Shown in pieces: positions 58,801 through 64,000 of a DNA stretch of 64,000 nucleotides. The stretch's first letter is position 1. Each line of letters opens with the position of its first letter. This DNA is from Ancistrus triradiatus (lineage: Eukaryota; Chordata; Actinopteri; Siluriformes; Loricariidae), in NCBI GenBank assembly GCA_025084515.1, contig JAJAGP010000882.1:207975-271974 (forward strand), read 5' to 3'. Below the pieces are notes generated by a model. It made no database searches, was not told the DNA's origin, and saw only the letters and a list, made by a program, of their open reading frames with translations. The position numbers and the translations under genes were made by a program.

Positions 58801-60074
58801 TTATTTAGCAATATATTTAAAATATAAAGATATCACCTTATTGAACCAAGTAGTGTCATTAATAATGGAACCACAGAGCATGAATAGCACATGACAGATT
58901 CATATTTGTTGTACCTCAAAACGATTCCACGAACATGGACTCTTCACGCAATGGGGAGTCGGTGTTGCTGAAATTGTCATGCTGTGTGACTGATGAGAAA
59001 CTAAATTCAATGTAATTTTCTTAGGAATACAGTATGCTGATAAATGTAAATGTGCACCAGTTTCTTTATTGCGTTTCCATCTTATCCTAGTCTGTGCTTA
59101 GATGTAAGTAAATGTCAGGGGGTTAAATAGTGCTAGTGCTATAAAACTCATTTGATTTCTCAGACAGATGCAGTCAGTTGTCTGTTCTCTGCTTTAAAAA
59201 AGCAAAATGTCAACGTACAAGGAATATTTTGTACTTTTCCATCTTTCCATTTCATTGAGTACAGTCACAAATAACTATTTAGTGTTTCATTTAGTACAAG
59301 GTGGTTTGATAATGCTAATGGTAGCTAGATAAAGCTAGGGTAATTTCTCAGACAGGCACAGTTGGTTGTCTCTCCCTGCTAAAAAAAACAGCAAATCCCT
59401 GCATATGTTTGAGCTTTGGGACACTGGTATGATACTCACACAGGCGGTTACCAGCCAGAAATGTTTGTTGTAGAAAAAACCAGAACCAGTACGATCCCGA
59501 GCATAACACAGTTTGGACCAGTATGGATGGAACGCCTATACGGATTTACTAATTGACCAGCATCCTGCCAGCCATCCAAAACACAACATATGCTGGTGTC
59601 TTTGCTATTTTTTTAAGACAGGAGCAGGAGATTTTCCCTTGCTTACGAGATTAGAAGCAGTGATGGTGGCATACGCTAAACGGTGTGAGGGATGGTGAGG
59701 GTGATAAAGCAAGCAAGCATTAGTTGTTCTTTGTTATATATGCTGCTGCTTTCATATGGAAAATGCAAAATGAAAGAATATGGCAGTGTTTTTTAAGGGC
59801 TAATAATGAGGGTAAAAAAACGTAAATGAATGCGATTTGGCAAACAGGGTGAGGTCAACAGGGTGATTGTATTCGAGAAATGATTTGGTTAAAAAAGCAG
59901 AATCTACGAAAGTCTTGTAGAGCAAACAAGATGGGCAGTTTGTCAACAAATGTGAGACAATGTACTGAAATGTTTTAAATAATGTTCCTCAAAGAAAAAA
60001 CTGGAAGGAATTCCCCTATTTCAGTCGGTAACTTTTTCTGATTTGGGGGGTTGTACTTGTGAGGATATGCATAC
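58801..60074. other. NELL intron, nothing recognised except AACCAGC-type repeats
   Basis: Short matches to the AACCAGCATAAACC repeat at 59490-59600; otherwise unique-looking AT-rich intron. Confidence 0.4.
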
Positions 60075-60583
60075 CAGTGGTGCTTGAAAAGTATTGTGAA
60101 CCCTTTAGAATTTTCTATATTTCTGTGCATAAATATGACCAAAACATCATCAGATTTTCACACAAGTCCTAAAAGTAGATAAAGAGAAACCAGTTAAACA
60201 AATGAGACCAAAATATTATACTTGGTCATTTATTTATTGAGGAAAATAATCCAATATTACATATTAGTGAGTGGCAAAAGTATGTGACCCTCTAGGATTA
60301 GCAGTTAATCTGAAGGTGAAATTAGAGTCAGGTGTTTTCAATCAATGGGATGACAATCAGGTGTGAGTGGGCACCCTGTTTTATTTAAAGAACAGGGATC
60401 TATCAAAGTCTGCTCTTCACAACACATGTTTGTGGAAGTGTGTCATGGCACGAACAAAGGAGATTTCTGAGGAGCTCAGAAAAAGAGCTGTTGATGCTCA
60501 TCAGGCTGTAAAAGGTTACAAACCCATCTCTAAAGAGTTTGGACTCCACCAATCCACAATTAGACAGATTGTGTACAAATGGT
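60075..60583 (+). mobile_element. Tc1 family A, 5' fragment
   Basis: Left terminal repeat plus the start of the transposase (MARTKEISEELRKRAVDAHQ, then GLHQSTIRQIVYKW). It stops abruptly at 60583, where a fragment of a different Tc1 family begins. Lies in the NELL intron. Confidence 0.88.
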
Positions 60584-60685
60584 CATGACCTACTGTCGTA
60601 TGCGACAGTCATCACACCAGCAGTTGGGGCAGTGTGTCGCTCCACAACAAAAGCAGGATTGCAGCTCACCACGAGGCCTCCATAC
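60584..60685 (-). mobile_element. internal fragment of Tc1 family B
   Basis: On the minus strand it reads CNPAFVVERHTAPTAGV, then AYDSR, the same transposase segment as in 3715-3800. It abuts a family A fragment directly at 60583. Confidence 0.75.
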
Positions 60686-61159
60686 TTGATCCAAACCCAC
60701 CAACTGCCCATACTGCCCAGTAACCCTTCACATTGCAAGACCTGCCCCAGGTTCGAGCCCAAATTTTCAGGAACTGCTGTTTCCAGCATCTGGCTCTTAT
60801 ATCTAGGTTACAGGAGCTGCAGTGCACAGCTCTACATGTTCAATATGAATAATTCTGTCCATTGTTCTCATCACGTCAATATGCAGAGGCCATGAAGGAG
60901 AGTAAATGCAGATGCAATTTGCGAATGTCATATGCGATAAAAACAAAAGTTCTACGACAGCACTTTTCGCATGGAAATTATGCTATTAGCAGTAGCACTT
61001 TTGTTGTAAAATCAGATGGGAACAAGCTGCCATGCAGAAACATTTCTGTATACTTTTTATAGTATGTTTATGTAGTTGCTTGAAATTGTGCAAAAGTGGC
61101 AAATGTGTCGAGAATGTGTTATCACTCAATCTCATCTCAGTGATGTCCCGTTATGGTCC

Positions 61160-62655
61160 CTTTCCAGTGCTCTTGGAGATTTATTTATTGAAGTGTCTTT
61201 TGAGGGCAGTATTACACACGATTGGACCTGTGAAGTGACCAATCAGAAGAGGTACAGTACCTTTGAATGTTGGGAAAAATGCTCATTGCTTCGAAAGCAA
61301 GTAGCTTAACTATCCCTCAAACGGAAGAGAAAACTGCTAAATAAAGAGAGAAGTGCAGCTCTATGTTGTTGCTTGTCTTCGAAGCAATGAGCATTTCATT
61401 AGGGCTGGGCAGATCGACCCAAATATCGATAGTATCGATACCAATGTTGTTATTAGTTTTGTACTAATACTAGCATGATGGGATCGGTACTTTAGTTTCA
61501 GTTTCTCTGCTGTACGTTCAGTTCATGCCTGAGCAACATCGTTCCTTTTGCATCTCCTTTTGCATCACTGTGCTCCCCCGCTGTGTTTTGGTGGGGTGCG
61601 TTTCACGTGACTTCTTGGCGGCGCTGAGCGCAGACACTTGTAGGCTGCAGTGAGTAATATGCCTGGCATGGCAGAGAGAAAGAGGAGGGCATCGGTCGAG
61701 ATATTTTAAAGGTTCTAGATGAAAACCTTGCCAAACTGTGATGTGTGTAAGAAGGCTATCGCTACTGTGGCAAATACATTTTTTTTTGGTTTCATATTTA
61801 TTGTTTCTGAACACACAACTGAACAAGAAACTCTATCTTGCTTTCATATCAGTGAGCTTAGATTGCTGGAACTCCAAAATTTTGATTGTCCCCACTTGCT
61901 GGGGGCAGATATATTGCCACGTCTCTTCCTCACTTTCCTCCTTCAACTCAGCTCAAAACCGACCTCTGCTCACAGTGCTTTGTTTCTTCTGCTTGCTGAT
62001 TCTTTTCTCTCTGTAGTACTACGCTATAACTGGAACTTCTGCTTCTTCTTATCATTATTATTATTATTTGAGAAAGAAGAGCTTGTTTTAAAACATTTGT
62101 TCTCCTGTAGTCATTTTGTGCACTTTATTTTTTTAAAGCCAGACATGTGCAATGAAAGAGATAAGTTATGGTTTGTTATTATATAATTGTTTCGGAACAA
62201 AAACTGACTGAGTGAAAGAAGGATGTAAGTTTTAAAGTGTTCTTTGTTCTCTATGAATGTGCAGAATTTATGTCTACGAACTCAGATCATTGCAGTAATA
62301 TAAATTATTTTTATTCGCCAAAGGCTTTGCTGTCCTAGGTTTTAACGTGTACATGATTAACTAATTATCAGTGAAAAGCACAAATTACAAAATCATACTA
62401 ATGATAGATTCACCTTAAATCATGCCACACTGCTGTACTTACATAAAGTGTCGGTATCGGTATCGGCGATATTGGTCCTGTATTTACTTGGTGTTGGATA
62501 GATACCAAATTTTGCACTATTTTTTGCTGCATTAAAAGTCATAATAACCACACCCCCCTCCGTGTTCTGATTGGTCGTCTCACAGAACCAGTTGTGTGTA
62601 GGATATCCCTCAGAAGATAGTTCAATAAATGAAACTCCAACCTGCCCTTTACATG
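61160..62655. repeat. inverted repeats of about 95 bp flanking the hAT-like relic
   Basis: 61160-61255 and 62561-62655 are inverse complements at most positions (TTGGAG, ATTTATTGAA, TGAGGG, ACACAC, CTGTGA, GACCAATCAGAA in order). They enclose the hAT-like relic and an additional 25-bp inverted pair at 61278-61303/61371-61396. Confidence 0.6.
61401..62530 (+). mobile_element. hAT-like relic with BED zinc-finger remnant
   Basis: Begins AGGGCTGGGCAGATCGACCC with ATCGATAGTATCGATACC; the far side has GTGTCGGTATCGGTATCGGC G. Near 61718-61785 the plus strand reads DENLAKL, then (after a one-base shift) CDVCKKAIATVANT, the first half of a BED-type zinc finger as in hAT transposases. No catalytic domain remains. 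Confidence 0.65.
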
Positions 62656-63532
62656 GATGGAATAAAGAGATCAACAAATTATATGTTATCAAATGGGCTA
62701 CAATCAGTACAATCAACCCTTTCTCTTTTTTCACAAAACAAAAGCAGAGTGGCCTCTCCTCAGTAAAAGACACCTGAAGTTTGCCAAAAACAAAACACCT
62801 AAAGGACTCTCAGACTGTGAGAAACAAGATTCTCTGTCTGAAAAGATTGAACATGCTGCCATAAAGCCCAGATTGGTGGAGTGCTGCAGTGATGGTTGAC
62901 CTTCTGGATGTTCCCCCCATCTGCACACAGGATCTTTGGAGCTCAGCCAGAGTGACCATTGGGATCTTGGTCACCTCTCTTACAAGGCTCTTCTCCCCTG
63001 ATTACGTAGTTTGGTGAGGAAGCCCTGAGTGAGGAATTGTCCTGTCCTGGTTGTTCCAAACGTCTTCCATTCAAGAATTATCGAGGCCACTGTGCTCTTG
63101 AGAACTTTCAGTACAGCAGAAATAGTTTGTATCCTTCACCAGATCTGTGCTGCCATCCAACCCTGTCTCTGAGCTCTACAGGCAGTTCTTTCCTCATAAT
63201 GGCTTGGTTTTTGCTCTGATATGCATTGTTAGCTGTGAGACCTTATATAGACAGGTGTGTGTCTTTAAAAGTCATGTCCAGTCAACAGAATTTACCACAG
63301 TTGGACTCAGTCAAGGTGTAGAAACATCTGAAAGAAATTGGAGGAACCCAAATGGCTATTTTATAAATAGATTTGCAAACATTTCTTAGATTCTGTTTTC
63401 ACTTCTCGTTATGGGGAATTGAGGGCAGAATGATGGTGAACAACTTGAGTTTTGTTTCATTCTAGCACAACATAAAATGAAAAAAAAATGAAACAACTGA
63501 AAAGATATGAAAACTTTCCGAATGCACAGTAC
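62640..63532 (+). mobile_element. relic of a third Tc1-type transposon
   Basis: Near 62740-62850 it reads like the middle of a Tc1 transposase (HLKFAKN, then LSDCEKQDSLSEKIE in place of the usual rDHExxILWSDETKIE). Downstream, around 63125-63300, is sequence resembling the N-terminal half in the other orientation. The right end is AACTTTCCGAATGCACAGTA. Strongly degenerate; limits approximate. Confidence 0.5.
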
Positions 63533-64000
63533 ATGTGCCTCTGTGTGGTTGGTGAACTTCAAAAACTGGCAGTTTAATGTACGTTTCTTTGTAGAGGTCA
63601 CTCCTGCACTTTAAAAATGCATTTTAATGTGACACTGAAATGGGCAGTCCACGGCAAACATCTGGCAGAGAAGTCGGCAGGCTGCGCGTGCAGCTGCTTT
63701 GCAGTGACACAGTTTTGCTCTCTGCTTAATCTTCCTATCTCATGAAATATGGATCATAACAGCAGCCAAACAGCAGGCAGGATGGCAAACAGGGCAACAA
63801 GCACCTGTGCTGCTCCAGCGTCTCACCCATTAGCACATTCAATTTCTGCCGTCATATAAAGATATGGAACGTTCCAGATATTGCTATGTGTTGCGCCATT
63901 GTGTGGTGATACGTAGCAAATCATTTGGATCACTGAGGTCAAACCACTTTGGTAATGCGATTTTGTTGTACATGAAGGGTTCGTGGTATGACTTATCATT

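Larger units (their letters stand above)
57080..64000 (+). other. NELL-like intron 2 (open at right edge)
   Basis: At least 6.9 kb with no further NELL exon recognised on the plus strand. It contains a diverged SINE, the 31-bp minisatellite, a truncated Tc1 copy, a fragment of a second Tc1 family, a hAT-like relic and another Tc1-type relic. The next exons must lie beyond 64,000. Confidence 0.7.

Noticed and set aside
61719..62186. 155-residue frame in the hAT-like relic as a host gene
   Set aside because: Only the first 14 residues or so (CDVCKKAIATVANT) are meaningful, as a BED-finger remnant; the rest is random AT-rich translation.

Overview
The window is vertebrate nuclear DNA, almost certainly from a teleost fish. 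It carries multi-exon genes with GT-AG introns, at least seven copies of one Tc1-type DNA transposon, many tRNA-derived SINEs with a LINE-like tail, hAT-like and other miniature elements, an L2/CR1-type LINE fragment and long CA/GT microsatellites. The mixture resembles ostariophysan (catfish-like) genomes, but I cannot fix the species. No bacterial, plasmid or phage features are present.

Three protein-coding genes can be supported. (1) A complete NUAK2-type serine/threonine kinase lies on the minus strand, with seven coding exons between 31,778 and 11,968 and a predicted product of 604 residues. (2) A complete prolactin-family hormone lies on the minus strand, with five coding exons between 44,644 and 40,788 and a predicted product of 225 residues. 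It has six cysteines and a C-terminal Cys, and I call it prolactin 2 (prl2). (3) The first two coding exons of a NELL-family secreted glycoprotein lie on the plus strand at 56,792-57,079; the rest lies beyond the right edge.

Layout: 1-10,077 is repeat-rich intergenic sequence (a SINE, two Tc1-type elements, MITEs). 10,078-11,967 lies downstream of nuak2 and probably includes its 3' UTR. 11,968-31,778 is nuak2 with large repeat-filled introns and one 100-N assembly gap inside a Tc1 copy. 31,780-32,250 is a CpG-containing upstream region. 32,280-33,780 is a telomere-like minisatellite with a higher-order period. 34,196-37,607 holds two more Tc1 copies. 40,540-44,700 is prl2, whose first intron holds a 1.1-kb purine-rich tract. 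44,700-56,790 is intergenic (microsatellites, SINEs, an L2-like LINE, a degenerate repeat of about 80 bp). 56,792-64,000 is the start of the NELL gene and its second intron, with a 31-bp minisatellite, a broken Tc1 copy and a hAT-like relic.

The genes do not form an operon and act in separate processes: an LKB1/AMPK-related kinase linked to myosin phosphatase, a pituitary-type cytokine hormone, and a secreted PKC-binding/neural glycoprotein. Their linkage is of interest because placental mammals have neither a second prolactin of this type nor a NELL gene beside NUAK2. I found no convincing new biological system. The most unusual items are the prl2/NELL linkage, the PP1-docking motifs in the kinase tail, the tandem arrays, and the record of nested transposon insertions.
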